Positions 42,701-47,225 of a stretch of 64,000 nucleotides of DNA are shown here, in pieces. This DNA is from Heligmosomoides polygyrus polygyrus. Its lineage: Eukaryota > Nematoda > Chromadorea > Rhabditida > Heligmosomidae. A program made the translations under genes and the position numbers. A model generated the notes under the pieces. The model was not told where the DNA came from. It did no database searches and saw only the letters and a program-made list of their open reading frames with translations. How positions within the stretch are numbered: the stretch's first letter is position 1; each line of letters opens with the position of its first letter. The stretch lies in NCBI GenBank assembly GCA_947396885.1, contig OX377205.1:59678969-59742968 (forward strand). Direction: 5' to 3'.

Positions 42701-43948
42701 GTGCGGTAGTGGGCCCACAACCCGGAGTCCCTTCCCCTGCCCAATTCTGTGCTCTCCCCGCAGAGAACAGAGCTTTCAAGGCTTTTCGGGATTTCAAGGC
42801 CTATGCTCCGGCTAACCTCTGCTGCAGGCTAGAGACGGTGAAATAGTGCACATCGGTAGGAGACGCACTCTGCGTCTCTTGCCAGCGCGCGCTATTTCGC
42901 AAAGTCTTGGGCGATTCGAACTTAATATAACTCGCTTATAAGGCATTTCCGCAAAAAACGACTATGATATTCGTTCTTCCCATGACAGATTAACCTAGTA
43001 GACCTATCTGAACAAGATATAGTGCGGTACACTAAGTACACTAGTACTGTAACCCCAGACTCCGCTCGTGTTGACTGCCCCCGCGATTCCATAGTAAGCT
43101 TTGGGATCCCTACTTTTTAGTTTAACGACTTGGCAAAAAGAAAATACACTTTTTTACTTGAATCAAAAGATGTTTCAGAGTGACCAAGACCGGAACAGAA
43201 CTTTGTTACCGCTTGCACTTCGACGTCGTCGCCTCCTTCGGAAGCCTTAGGATGACCTAGCGGGTCCTGACCCACCACGGCCAACGTATGGCGCCACTTT
43301 TACACTTTAGTCGAGAGGGCCTGTTCATACTTCGCGACAAGAGCAACAAAAGCGACTGGGACGACGGACATACTGTGGTGTACGTAAATAATTGCGTACT
43401 CCACACTTCGTCCGCGACGAATGTACTGTGAAATGCGCAATTATTTACGTACACCACACTACATCCGTCACTCTTGTCGCTCTGGTTGCCTCGTTGCTCT
43501 TGTCGCGAAGTTTTAACAAGCCCTAATTGAAAGGAGCAGATTCCTCCTACGCACTCGCGTTCCCGTCCTGATATACGCTCCAGACCCCTCCTTTCCAACG
43601 ATAAGACGCGGTAGCGTTGCGAATAAGACAGACAAAACCTGGATAGGAGTAGAAGCAGCGTCAGTCTTCCACAAATTCTCACTCGCCCGGAATATGCTAT
43701 TGAGATCTCTGTCGAAGGTAGCACCACTATAGGGATTCTCCTGAAATAAGGGCACGTTGTGTAAAAAGGGGTGGAAAATTGTATCATAGCAGTATTATGG
43801 CTCTCTACACACGGCGCACCTGTTGCGAGCCATTCTCAGAGGTACTGTTACCAGCTCGTTTATTCATGGGAAGGCCATTCAGTTTGGCACGGTAATTCGA
43901 TGACGATAGGCTCTCTGCCCTGCTGAGGATATCATCGAACATCGGCAT
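8279..43948 (-). CDS. npp-13: Nup93 / NPP-13 nuclear pore scaffold protein (whole gene span, about 22 exons)
   Basis: Nup93 is a structural, mostly helical nucleoporin of the inner ring of the nuclear pore. I recognised it by comparison, from memory, with vertebrate Nup93. Hallmarks in order: an N-terminal FDDILSRAESL segment, a GGVPGT motif, an EDGTVDGLPVW segment, CLRAGDLSAA, a tryptophan-rich LENWLWFKL, DYGES, WLSGQFERAIK, AVHVAI, NIARLLVSYTKEFE, GPDGKRTPALID, TLFILLDVCLLVEL and a C-terminal IYAATVNYKFP. Exons: 43820-43948, 39322-39420, 39150-39263, 39024-39056 (tentative), 28041-28091, 26534-26638, 26350-26451, 26206-26279, 26042-26141, 18021-18080, 17834-17958, 17669-17775, 17492-17614, 17341-17432, 12777-12879, 12576-12700, 11028-11176, 10824-10976, 10450-10668, 10311-10395, 8527-8622, 8279-8377. 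They sum to 780 codons plus stop, against roughly 820 in vertebrates. Every junction keeps phase, so I infer a functional gene. About 50-60 residues between exons 4 and 5 are unplaced. Confidence 0.92.
8527..8622 (-). CDS. npp-13: Nup93 exon 21
   Basis: 32 codons (VREVIPDLCLQLMRCMVDAA), phase 0/0, acceptor cttctgcag, donor gtgcgt. The preceding intron carries the 135-bp MITE at 9555. Confidence 0.9.
9555..9689. mobile_element. Harbinger-type MITE (135 bp) in a Nup93 intron
   Basis: Perfect TTA duplications (9552-9554 and 9690-9692) flank terminal inverted repeats GCCCTAGTTTACACTTGC / GCAAGTGTAAACTAGGGC. It folds into a near-complete hairpin with GCGGCGCGGCAC arms and an inner GATATCGAT palindrome. 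Confidence 0.85.
10311..10395 (-). CDS. npp-13: Nup93 exon 20
   Basis: 85 nt (QKLRLIPVETEQVPVIVGEF), acceptor gattttag, donor gtatcg. Matches the RLKLVP motif. Confidence 0.92.
10450..10668 (-). CDS. npp-13: Nup93 exon 19
   Basis: 219 nt, the largest exon (TLFILLDVCLLVELCESGQA), acceptor aatgtttag, donor gtaagg. Matches the TFYLLLDL helix and the following ERAxxII helix. Confidence 0.93.
10824..10976 (-). CDS. npp-13: Nup93 exon 18
   Basis: 153 nt (CTGIISRVAHDTELGGDTTQ and on to AVELLCTEL). The acceptor acttgcag was chosen because it alone keeps frame. Donor gtttgg. Confidence 0.92.
11028..11176 (-). CDS. npp-13: Nup93 exon 17
   Basis: 149 nt (DAIIGTLGPDGKRTPALID), acceptor gttctacag, donor gtgagt. 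Matches the IxGxLxxDGxRxPxxID motif. Confidence 0.93.
12576..12700 (-). CDS. npp-13: Nup93 exon 16
   Basis: 125 nt (FNIARLLVSYTKEFELDDVG), acceptor gcatttcag, donor gtcagc. Matches the RLLxxYTxxFE motif. Confidence 0.93.
12777..12879 (-). CDS. npp-13: Nup93 exon 15
   Basis: 34 codons plus 1 nt (CGHVSDAVHVAILANEMGYL), acceptor ttgtttcag, donor gttagt. Matches the AVHVAL helix. The preceding 4.5-kb intron holds a Helitron, a tRNA-containing repeat and a MITE. Confidence 0.92.
12918..13411 (+). repeat. Dispersed repeat containing a tRNA-like region, copy 1
   Basis: Reads colinearly with the inverted 28868-29380. Shared landmarks include CGTCCCGTGGCAATTTT, GACCTATTGAGGGTTGTAGG and GGTTAGATTCTAA-type blocks. 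It contains the tRNA-like core at 13227-13288. Lies in a Nup93 intron. Confidence 0.7.
13227..13288 (+). tRNA. tRNA-like core (SINE-type, Leu/Ser-like), not a working tRNA
   Basis: A-box TGGCCGAGTGG (13233-13243) and B-box GGGTTCGGTTA (13275-13285) are at tRNA spacing. Acceptor-stem complementarity is missing. It could drive Pol III transcription of the repeat. Confidence 0.5.
13455..15691 (-). mobile_element. Non-autonomous Helitron, family B copy 1 (in a Nup93 intron)
   Basis: Minus-strand ends: 5' TCATACTCTATAATAATCCG after a host A, 3' ...GAGTCTCGCC... hairpin ...AGCACTTG before a host T. A subterminal hairpin (CGACACGCC / GGCGAGTC) and GCGCGCTTCGCGC mark the 3' end. The end is CTTG rather than canonical CTRR, but copy 2 (49823-54228) has the same two ends. 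A second internal copy of the 5' end lies near 14366. No protein. The 143-bp satellite has only two units here. It sits between Nup93 exons 14 and 15. Confidence 0.65.
16510..16907. mobile_element. GC-rich Harbinger-type MITE, family G copy 1
   Basis: TTA on both sides (16507-16509, 16908-16910). Inverted ends AGGCCACCGTAGACTTCTGC / AAAGTCTGCGGGGGCCT. The interior is very GC-rich with GGCGGC/GCCGCC runs. Lies in a Nup93 intron. Confidence 0.75.
17341..17432 (-). CDS. npp-13: Nup93 exon 14
   Basis: 92 nt (ESYFMSGGTSEFHYYFTALW), acceptor attctag, donor gtaggc. It continues the conserved DYGES motif across the intron and ends in GQFERAIK. Confidence 0.93.
17492..17614 (-). CDS. npp-13: Nup93 exon 13
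   Basis: 123 nt (LADSLENWLWFKLFALRIDP), acceptor tgtttcag, donor gttagc. The ENWLWFKL motif matches the conserved aromatic helix of Nup93. Confidence 0.93.
17669..17775 (-). CDS. npp-13: Nup93 exon 12
   Basis: 107 nt (KLKVEWRHNLNSAKDKYKRA), donor gttcgt. The acceptor that keeps frame is attcaag, ending AAG rather than CAG. Matches the YKRAxY region of Nup93. Confidence 0.85.
17834..17958 (-). CDS. npp-13: Nup93 exon 11
   Basis: 41 codons plus 2 nt (TYHCLRAGDLSAAKDALQLL), acceptor ttccttgcag, donor gtaagg. The CLRAGDL motif is a Nup93 hallmark. Confidence 0.92.
18021..18080 (-). CDS. npp-13: Nup93 exon 10
   Basis: 20 codons (ADDPLAEDGTVDGLPVW), phase 0/0, acceptor cttcag, donor gtgaat. Matches the Nup93 linker plus the conserved D/EGxPVW. 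An intron of about 8 kb filled with transposons separates it from exon 9. Confidence 0.9.
18200..18689. repeat. Degraded GC-rich palindromic repeat
   Basis: Contains TTCATACTTCGCGCC and ATTAATTACGTACTCCACAC blocks also seen in the MITE at 43318-43523. No clean ends found. Confidence 0.4.
18693..19371. mobile_element. GC-rich Harbinger-type MITE, family G copy 2 (host of a nested MITE)
   Basis: TTA on both sides (18690-18692, 19372-19374). Ends AGGCCCCAGAACACTTCTGC / GCAGAAGTGTGCGGAGACCT. The interior is split by the 403-bp element at 18741. Confidence 0.8.
18741..19143. mobile_element. MITE nested inside a MITE
   Basis: TAA on both sides (18738-18740, 19144-19146). Perfect inverted ends AGCCCCTTTCATACTCG / CGAGTATGAAAGGGGCT. 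The interior is almost all GGC/GCC, with long overlapping ORFs in several frames that reflect composition rather than coding. Confidence 0.85.
19640..20440. repeat. Dispersed repeat family V, copy A
   Basis: Shares GCCAAGTCGTTAAACCCAAG (19667 onward), GGAATACGGCGCATCACGAG and the ORF block at 19804-20048 with copies at 57420-57800 and 63440-64000. The 20050-20410 part is the inverted counterpart of sequence that sits upstream of the ORF in copy C, so this copy is rearranged. Confidence 0.75.
19804..20048 (+). CDS. Repeat-borne ORF of family V, copy A
   Basis: An 81-codon block (VHEAALGTIPAAYKGYRLL and on to DVTSEVVKM) ending in TAA. The same frame is open without indels at 57480 and 63748. 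I do not recognise it. It may be an old exon or transposon ORF carried in the repeat. Confidence 0.4.
20525..20830. repeat. TTCGAA-rich 41-bp tandem array
   Basis: ATTGTTCGAACATTGTTCGA-type units start at 20585, 20626, 20667, 20705, 20746 and 20787 (mostly 41 bp). Related TTCGAAC sequence in the other orientation continues to 21150. Confidence 0.85.
21160..22200. other. Unassigned intron sequence with GAATATTCG clusters
   Basis: GAATTCGAATATTC clusters lie at 21425-21550. ORFs at 21681-22064 are without motifs. Confidence 0.3.
22226..22325. repeat. 41-bp tandem repeat GGTTTTCGAAAACCGC
   Basis: Unit starts at 22226, 22267 and 22308, exactly 41 bp apart. Confidence 0.85.
22330..22730 (-). repeat. 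Partial copy of dispersed repeat family V and neighbours
   Basis: GGAATACGGCGCATCACGA and TTTAACGACTTGGCA blocks on the minus strand (22395-22470), then an AGGCGAAGTTTGGGCGAAAT block (22590-22720) shared with 60850-61020. Confidence 0.55.
23288..24174 (+). mobile_element. Internally deleted DD34D mariner
   Basis: TA duplications (23286-23287, 24175-24176) and terminal inverted repeats of about 33 bp (CCAGGCTGTCCAATAATTC on both sides, one mismatch in the first 32). At 887 bp it is shorter than the usual 1.3 kb. Nested in the hAT element. Confidence 0.92.
23456..24102 (+). pseudogene. Broken mariner transposase
   Basis: The N-terminal helix-turn-helix (SQRTVRRWFNRFESGD) is separated by an in-frame TAG and frame changes from the start. 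The catalytic core has lost the segment with the first aspartate. The second and third (HDNERPHVA, SPDRAPSDYHLF) remain, 34 residues apart, which defines DD34D. Several frames are needed, so it cannot make active enzyme. Confidence 0.88.
25446..26041. other. Intron sequence without a recognised gene
   Basis: An ORF on the minus strand near 25870-25960 (MLDLLSKYFLTQAEVQ) looks protein-like but does not fit Nup93 between exons 9 and 10. Left unassigned. Confidence 0.3.
26042..26141 (-). CDS. npp-13: Nup93 exon 9 (GGVPGT motif)
   Basis: One base plus 33 codons, acceptor ttttacag, donor gtacgt. RNLERAQRGGVPGTRGLV is the most diagnostic Nup93 motif in the window. Confidence 0.93.
26206..26279 (-). 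CDS. npp-13: Nup93 exon 8
   Basis: 74 nt (IPGGYGDPTTISFLIDKACL), acceptor tgtttcag, donor gtaggc, ending in phase 2. Exon 9 supplies the missing base. Confidence 0.85.
26350..26451 (-). CDS. npp-13: Nup93 exon 7
   Basis: 34 codons (KDLCQLFSEAANESG and on to VSALVDRK), phase 0/0, acceptor cctttttcag, donor gtaaat. Matches the DLC helix and the following WxxV helix of Nup93. Confidence 0.88.
26534..26638 (-). CDS. npp-13: Nup93 exon 6
   Basis: 35 codons, phase 0/0, acceptor tctcttccag, donor gtgagc. It contains GTSSRRELIFAEKLRKFLL, aligned with the segment leading into the conserved DLC motif. The mariner target TA lies 18-19 nt upstream of its first base. Confidence 0.8.
26658..27981 (+). 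mobile_element. DD37D (maT-like) mariner inserted in a Nup93 intron
   Basis: TA on both sides (26656-26657, 27982-27983) and inverted ends CAGGGTGGCTGAAAAGTTCG on each side, about 30 bp. At 1324 bp it is full length. It lies antisense to Nup93, in the intron between exons 5 and 6, and is nearly intact, so probably young. Confidence 0.95.
26815..27845 (+). pseudogene. DD37D mariner transposase with one frameshift
   Basis: Two overlapping reading frames. 26815-27051 holds the first helix-turn-helix (VVELHKTGMRTADIVRTTGF). 27048-27845 holds the second DNA-binding helix and the full catalytic core: VLFTDEKIF (D1), QQDWAPAHSA (D2), NSPDLNPMDYSVW (D3). D2 and D3 are separated by 37 residues, the maT class. 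A single-base shift near 26945 breaks the linker between the two DNA-binding motifs (the SGRP signature resumes in the second frame). Combined length would be about 340 residues, normal for the family. Confidence 0.92.
28041..28091 (-). CDS. npp-13: Nup93 exon 5
   Basis: 17 codons (DLFSAMVSGSKLSRLVE), phase 0/0, acceptor tccttag, donor gttttc. It matches the Nup93 stretch ending the N-terminal coiled coil. The next intron was 76 nt before a mariner landed in it. Confidence 0.7.
28140..28867. repeat. Dispersed repeat pieces, no gene
   Basis: GCCCAAACATCGCCCAGTAC and AGTATGGGCGAAAATTGC blocks recall those at 22590 and 60850. Long overlapping minus-strand ORFs have no motif. Confidence 0.4.
28868..29380 (-). 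repeat. Dispersed repeat containing a tRNA-like region, copy 2
   Basis: Inverted match to 12918-13411 across its length, including the GGTTAGATTCTAATCACG block and the terminal GGTTAAAATAAGGTTAC block. Confidence 0.7.
28985..29055 (-). tRNA. tRNA-like core, copy 2 (SINE-type)
   Basis: Complement carries A-box CGGCCGAGTGG (29036-29046) and B-box GGGTTTGGATCC (28992-29003). No acceptor stem. Confidence 0.5.
29590..30228 (+). pseudogene. LINE (CR1/Jockey-like), 5' part, interrupted by hAT
   Basis: Linker and N-terminal RT sequence in shifting frames (NSKCDNNREIPNLV, then PKNYSPISITSVLA, then RIISENQFG). The same LINE resumes at 36907 after the inserted hAT/Gypsy block. Antisense to Nup93, inside its long intron. 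Confidence 0.8.
30486..30820 (+). repeat. 5' LTR
   Basis: TGTTG...CAACA termini. Contains AATAAATC near 30714, possibly used for polyadenylation. Confidence 0.95.
30821..30840 (+). other. Primer-binding region
   Basis: TGGCGATCAGGAGTAGG directly follows the 5' LTR. The TGG start is typical. I cannot name the tRNA. Confidence 0.6.
31026..31535 (+). pseudogene. Gypsy Gag N-terminal part
   Basis: Starts MDPQLVMTMFKELMEEQRK, a glutamine- and lysine-rich coiled segment, followed by a capsid-like region (FTRWYTRYKEVLVDD). A single-base loss near 31518 shifts frame, and the downstream frame (from 31532) continues the same protein. Confidence 0.85.
31532..32904 (+). pseudogene. Gypsy Gag C-terminus, protease and N-terminal reverse transcriptase
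   Basis: In order: two zinc knuckles (CWNCEGQHYARQC and CKKCKETGHKEKYC), an aspartic protease (LLDTGSDITLL), then RT fingers and palm (WAAPIVCVKKQNGKLRV, QIDLSDAYLQIEL, RLPFGIKTAPGTF). The frame runs into the foreign 44-bp block at 32905 and ends at 32956. Confidence 0.93.
32905..32948 (+). repeat. 44-bp copy of the LTR/primer-site junction inside RT
   Basis: Identical to 30783-30826, covering the last 38 bp of the 5' LTR and 6 bp of the primer-binding region. It sits just upstream of the YLDD active site and changes the reading frame. Confidence 0.95.
32949..35240 (+). pseudogene. Gypsy reverse transcriptase C-terminus, RNase H and integrase
   Basis: TTYLDDILV active site, RNase H (VAADACEYGIGG, LTDHKPL), integrase zinc domain (HIGHPGIVRMKKLARSY, CSKCQ), and catalytic core residues in HVDFAGP, VSDNGTQF and HPQSNGQAERF (D,D,E). 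No stops. It needs the upstream part in frame, so it is not expressible here as a normal polyprotein. Confidence 0.93.
35335..35342 (+). other. Polypurine tract
   Basis: AGGGGAGG directly before the 3' LTR. Confidence 0.75.
35343..35676 (+). repeat. 3' LTR
   Basis: Matches the 5' LTR apart from C to T in GTTTGAYCTG and one A fewer in GCATAAA. Confidence 0.95.
36180..36540 (+). repeat. Dispersed repeat family W, copy 1 (inside the hAT right arm)
   Basis: GGATGCGCCACACATTCTA, ATTCCCAGACAAGTCTGGT and CCAGAAACCTGG blocks align with 44330-44620. Cargo of the hAT element. Confidence 0.7.
36652..36718. repeat. Poly-G plus (GA)n microsatellite
   Basis: A run of 11 or more G followed by about 25 GA units. 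Confidence 0.95.
36907..38250 (+). pseudogene. LINE (CR1/Jockey-like), 3' part
   Basis: RT resumes with YFDFTKAFDKLP, then FSGVPQDGVLFPLLF and KVYADDIKIY (YADD intact, GVPQG changed to GVPQD). The C-terminus follows in broken frames. It ends near 38250 in an AATAAAATAATAATCATAAATA tail. Probably related to, but not the same copy as, the LINE at 466-2590. Confidence 0.82.
38251..39023. other. Intron sequence with an unassigned minus-strand ORF
   Basis: An ORF near 38461-38760 (minus) starts right after a ttccaacag acceptor-like site and contains YKNIPLDNVLSSPHLREQG. It could hold one of the missing Nup93 N-terminal exons, but the phase does not fit exon 4, so I leave it unassigned. Confidence 0.3.
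39024..39056 (-). CDS. npp-13: Nup93 exon 4 (tentative micro-exon)
   Basis: 11 codons (PSRLSEKIGIL), phase 0/0, before a gtgggc donor and after a weak ataag acceptor. It fits the next Nup93 helix, but the acceptor is poor. Confidence 0.4.
39150..39263 (-). CDS. npp-13: Nup93 exon 3
   Basis: 38 codons, phase 0/0, acceptor tgttttag, donor gtgggt. The helical segment DVDLERVRLETDRCFF followed by AAATKLSSK matches the conserved region of Nup93 near human residues 25-70, by recollection. Confidence 0.8.
39322..39420 (-). CDS. npp-13: Nup93 exon 2
   Basis: 33 codons, phase 0 at both ends, between a tttttcag acceptor and a gtattt donor. It contains LFGEKGVVFGQAVPVL. Similarity to Nup93 is weak here. 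Assignment rests on phase, splice sites and its place between exon 1 and exon 3. Confidence 0.7.
39600..40520. repeat. Dispersed repeat family V, diverged copy D
   Basis: CGGTTGAGATTTGAAGGGTC and GGGCGTTTTCTGCACACTTT blocks recall the region upstream of the ORF in copy C (63672 onward). AAATCTCAACCGATTAGTTG at 40460 is the inverted counterpart. The ORF is not preserved. Confidence 0.55.
41501..41848 (-). CDS. PHD/RING-like zinc finger ORF in the foldback element
   Basis: The minus-strand frame is open from about 41848 (after tctttacag) to a stop at 41501. It encodes an acidic segment (VDDEEVLEQAERIL) and then a Cys/His cluster: CFIC, WVSC, LCNAWAHLAC, CSVC, in C4HC3 order. Such fingers occur at the C-termini of several eukaryotic DNA transposases as well as in chromatin proteins. 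It lies between the foldback arms, so it is probably cargo or the tail of a lost transposase. It could also be a captured host exon. Confidence 0.5.
   Translation of the reverse strand, partial: SLQFTTPHSFALTVYEQRPALQYEKRSERRYVDDEEVLEQAERILSTDHNLLQTCFICGMRVPNDGGVTDEIEWVSCSNRTLCNAWAHLACAFDVGGECSVCRKGYWQWEPASDI
42121..42304. repeat. Hairpin nested in the right foldback arm
   Basis: Arms 42121-42178 and 42247-42304 (ACTATGGAGGGGTCTGATAA / inverted) with a GAGAGCACAG/CTGTGCTCTC inner stem. A partial relative lies at 42690-42790. Confidence 0.9.
43318..43523. mobile_element. Palindromic MITE in Nup93 intron 1
   Basis: Inverted ends GGCCTGTTCATACTTCGCGA / TCGCGAAGTTTTAACAAGCC with an inner ACGTAAATAATTGCG palindrome. 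Target duplication not clear. Confidence 0.65.
43820..43948 (-). CDS. npp-13: Nup93 exon 1 (start codon)
   Basis: 43 codons beginning at the ATG complementary to 43946-43948 and ending before a gtgcgc donor. It carries the typical Nup93 N-terminus (MFDDILSRAESL) and then a Ser/Asn-rich stretch. An acceptor-like CATTACAG lies about 14 nt upstream of the ATG (43963-43970), as expected for a trans-spliced nematode mRNA. That reading is inference. Confidence 0.8.
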
Positions 43949-43962
43949 AGTTCGCCCAGTAT

Positions 43963-43970
43963 CTGTAATG
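43963..43970 (-). promoter_or_regulatory. Candidate spliced-leader acceptor of Nup93 mRNA
   Basis: The minus strand reads CATTACAG ending 14 nt before the Nup93 ATG, with no matching upstream donor or coding exon seen. In nematodes such a site usually receives SL1 or SL2. Only the position and sequence support this. Confidence 0.4.
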
Positions 43971-44329
43971 TACGACTGAGAGCTCAATGCGCAAGCAACC
44001 ACCTTCTGAGTTTTCAGACGAAGATACGGCCAGATGAGGTAGCAGTTTCTTCTTCTGACGAAGGTGAACATGTTCTACCACTGAGCTCTCCATGTGTTCC
44101 ACATCAACGCAGCGATCGAGTGGCTCGAGCATTCAGCCGTCATAATAGATTCTTGAATTTTTGGATCGACCCACTATTGACCCGGATCGTGAACGAAACG
44201 CAGAGGATAACACGACCGAAAACCATGCTTCGAGGAGATGCTGCTGGTACCGGCCCGCCCGAGTGGTGTTGCCCACATCCCAACACCACTCTCATACTGA
44301 TACTGTATGTGAAACGACTATTAGTGTTA

Positions 44330-44640
44330 TAAAGGGTAAGGATGAAGGACAAGGGACAAAACACGGCGCTAATAAATCCCTTTTGGGATGCGCCAAGCAT
44401 TCTACTTCTACGGGATGTCGCGGAGGTCATTTGAATGCGTATTTGGCCTATACAATGACCTTCAGTGGCCAGCCCAAGAACAAGTGTTAGTGTTTTACCA
44501 TTCCCAGACAAGTTTGTTACCGATTCATCGACCCCGGAGAGATGGAAGACTTGATCGGCCCGCGCTGGAAATCCTAACCAGAAACCTGGAATCCTAGTGC
44601 ACGCGGAATCCGGCACCTCCGACCATAACTGGTTGAGAAA
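44330..44640 (+). repeat. Dispersed repeat family W, copy 2
   Basis: Aligns with 36268-36540 (GGATGCGCCAAGCATTCTA, TTCCCAGACAAG, CCAGAAACCTGG). Sits between the unidentified gene and Nup93. Confidence 0.7.
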
Positions 44641-44991
44641 GCACCTCTTCACTCAGCTAAGAAGGATTTATACGTGCCGCTTCCACGACGATGTGAAAAA
44701 AAACGAGTGACAGCATTTTTTAAAAGTCTGATGAACTATCACGTCTGACTTCGTGATGTTTCACAAGAATAATTTCCCTAATGAAGGCAAGATGATGTTT
44801 GAGAAAGAGAACTCTGTTCGGCCCCGGTTAGGGGAATATATGGCATGACGTCTATCTTTAATCTAGGGTCCGTCCAACTCTCACATGACGATCCTCGAAG
44901 AGTCCAGACGGGTAGTCATAGAAGAAATGCTGAATCACTGCCGTTCATAGGCTTAATAGCTCTAGTTCAGCATACGCTCCCTCTACAAGTC

Positions 44992-45341
44992 CTAGAAGAT
45001 CGACTGATGGTAGTTTGGGAACCGAAACAAGTCAAGCCAGCTGTGCAGCTCCAGACTGCTTTGCGTGATTTCTAGCTGTGTAAAACAAGCTTCAAAAAGA
45101 TCCCTAGAGATTCACAAAGTGGCAGAAACTGATCAGAACGGTCATACCTACCTCCATGTTGTCCTTTCTCTACATACACTGCTAGTTGAGGAAAGAGTAC
45201 TTCCTCCCGTTTCGTTCCGCGAGATGGATACCCACAGTTCTCGCGCTTCGATTGCAATGCATGGATGAGGCAAGGTGGCACCCAACTGATGATGATTTGT
45301 GTTCTGTTTGAGGTTTCGTGAAGTGGTTAGCAATGCCGGCA
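44992..45341 (-). CDS. Unidentified host gene, last two exons
   Basis: Two exons join in phase across a 48-nt intron. The first is 45152-45341 (2 nt + 62 codons + 2 nt, acceptor ttttatag, donor gtaggt; contains CIAIEARELWVSISRNETGG). The second is 44992-45103 (1 nt + 36 codons + TAG, acceptor atctctag; contains LELHSWLDLFRFPNY). Upstream exons were not found and I do not recognise the family. It ends 1.04 kb before the Nup93 ATG on the same strand, so the two could share a nematode operon. That is inference; much of the gap is repeat. Confidence 0.55.
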
Positions 45342-46780
45342 CTATAAAAGGCTACGCCTCCAACTGAACAACTGCTGTTCGTCGTTCGCGTCTGTTTTCT
45401 TTCTATAGTTAGTCAACTAATATTGGTCTGTCAGCGCCACATTTGTTTTCTAATCCTCCTCGGATCTAGGCATCTATCAACAAGGCGCTCCTTCTTTTTC
45501 AACAACCCTTCGTTATTCAGCTGCTACTCCTGCATGTGCCTCCCTTGAATTTTGACTATGATATAGCTCATAAATCTAGATGTACGAAAACCGTGGTTCT
45601 AAAAATGTCGTGTATTAATTCAAGGATGTTAGGGATTTTTCGCAAATACATAGTAGGGAAGGACAGGTCTTCGCTTCCAATTTCTATAACGTACAAAACA
45701 ATGAGTGGGTGAATAGGGATTAGAATTCACGAGTGCACCGTACTTGACATAGGTGAGCAGTCTTTGATATTTATTGCATGTTTCAATCAATCCATGTTTC
45801 AATCATGTGCGACTACATAAGAGAAAAAAGTAACACAGAACCATGAAAGAGAACTAAACAGTAACAGCATTCACTATAACATTGGAACTGAAATAGCACA
45901 TTGGTAGAATGAGACTAAGAGCTTGATATGCGGAACTCATGGATAGCCTAAATACGAGGGGGAACCCCGTCTGCACTGCTTTTGTTATTCAGCTCCCGCC
46001 CTGTGAATGAAGAAAGCCGTTCTCACAATAGTCTTGGCCAGCGGTAGAAAGATCTTTTGGGTGCCGCCTCTGGTAGAGGAACTACGCACTATGAAGAAGG
46101 AACCACTGAGACGAACTCTACCAGCCACAATTTTTCGTACCATTGCTACATCAATGACTTTTCTACATCCAGAGTTGGTAGCGCTAAGACCGCCCCTCGT
46201 TGGGTGCCACCGGGTATGCTTTCGAACAGCTCAAACTACTTGGAAAGAGAGAGTTACGTAGCATGAAGGAACCAAGAGGAGACAGTAATTCAGCGGAAAC
46301 ATGCAATTGCAATCAATCCGGAAAGCACCATGGGAACCATTCGAAAAATTGACTCGCGGCTGCCACGAGTGCGGCGGCCGCGGAGCGGAGCGGTGATCTG
46401 CATTGGGGCGAATTTTTCGGCAAAAATCGAAAGTCGGACGCGTTGGCCACATCGTAACTGATCCGGCATAAGTAGGCTCAGGGGGGGGGGTCAGAATATG
46501 GTCCCAGGTATTTGGCACCGGCAGGTGTCGCGACGCACCTGCATCGCGCTATGACTCCCTAGGGAACTATCTGAAGTGTAGGCTTGAACCAGCGATGCGA
46601 TGGGATGGCCAGATGCGCCTCCCACTCAGAAATAACAACAAGCAAGTATCTCGACCCGAATACAACTTTGAGCAGATTACGACCCGTGAACGCTGCACCA
46701 TTGGAGCGGAGTGGTGAAGCAAGCAAGAAGGCTGGTGTCTTATCACTATTGAGTTCATTGTTCTCTCGAACACGTGTGTC
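45342..46780. other. Unassigned region upstream of the unidentified gene
   Basis: May hold more of its exons. ORFs near 46007-46266 (plus) look protein-like in two frames but have no recognisable motif. A poly-G run lies at 46482. Confidence 0.3.
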
Positions 46781-46850
46781 GGCCGGTCGGCCGAGTGGAT
46801 AGGGTAGCAGGCCCACGAGCGGAAGGTCAGGCGGTTGGGTCCTGTGCAGC
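46781..46850 (+). tRNA. tRNA-like core (SINE-type), degenerate
   Basis: A-box TCGGCCGAGTGG (46787-46798) and B-box GGTTGGGTCCT (46833-46843). Not a functional tRNA. Confidence 0.4.
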
Positions 46851-46945
46851 GCATGTTTCTTGCGTGTCTGCAAACTTCGTGTCCGTGCGAGGGTATATGC
46901 GGTGACAGTAGAACAAACAACAAGTTTGGATGTTGTTAACCCTTA

Positions 46946-47066
46946 GGCCCCGTTTATACTTCGTCGCGGCGCGACGCGATGGCCACGCAATGAGGCCAAA
47001 TTGATCGATCGCGTCGCACAATCAATATGGCGTCGCGTCGCGCCGCGACGAAGTATAAACGAGGCC
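46946..47066. mobile_element. Harbinger-type MITE (121 bp)
   Basis: TTA on both sides (46943-46945, 47067-47069). Ends GGCCCCGTTTATACTTCGTC / GACGAAGTATAAACGAGGCC. Dense CGCG interior with a near-perfect stem. Confidence 0.88.
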
Positions 47067-47225
47067 TTATGAAGTATAAAGGTTGGCAATACTATGTCCT
47101 AGTTTGAGATGTGCCGGGTGCAATCCTAGTTGGTGGTGGCCGCTCTTAAACGATTTCCCGACATAACGGAATACAATGAATGAGCTACAGTATGTGGAAA
47201 TAGTAAACTAGGCCAACCTGTGGCC

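Larger units (their letters stand above)
40604..43045. mobile_element. Foldback (long inverted repeat) element in Nup93 intron 1
   Basis: Ends ACTAGTATACTTAGTGTACC (left) and, inverted, ACTAGTGTACTTAGTGTACC (right). The arms match over hundreds of bp: 40640-40800 with 42870-43010, 40805-41000 with 42320-42540, and 41000-41100 with 41970-42110, in mirrored order. Each arm carries GGAATTCGACTTCCTAAGAG blocks. A secondary hairpin sits in the right arm. Superfamily unclear; no transposase core seen. Confidence 0.8.
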
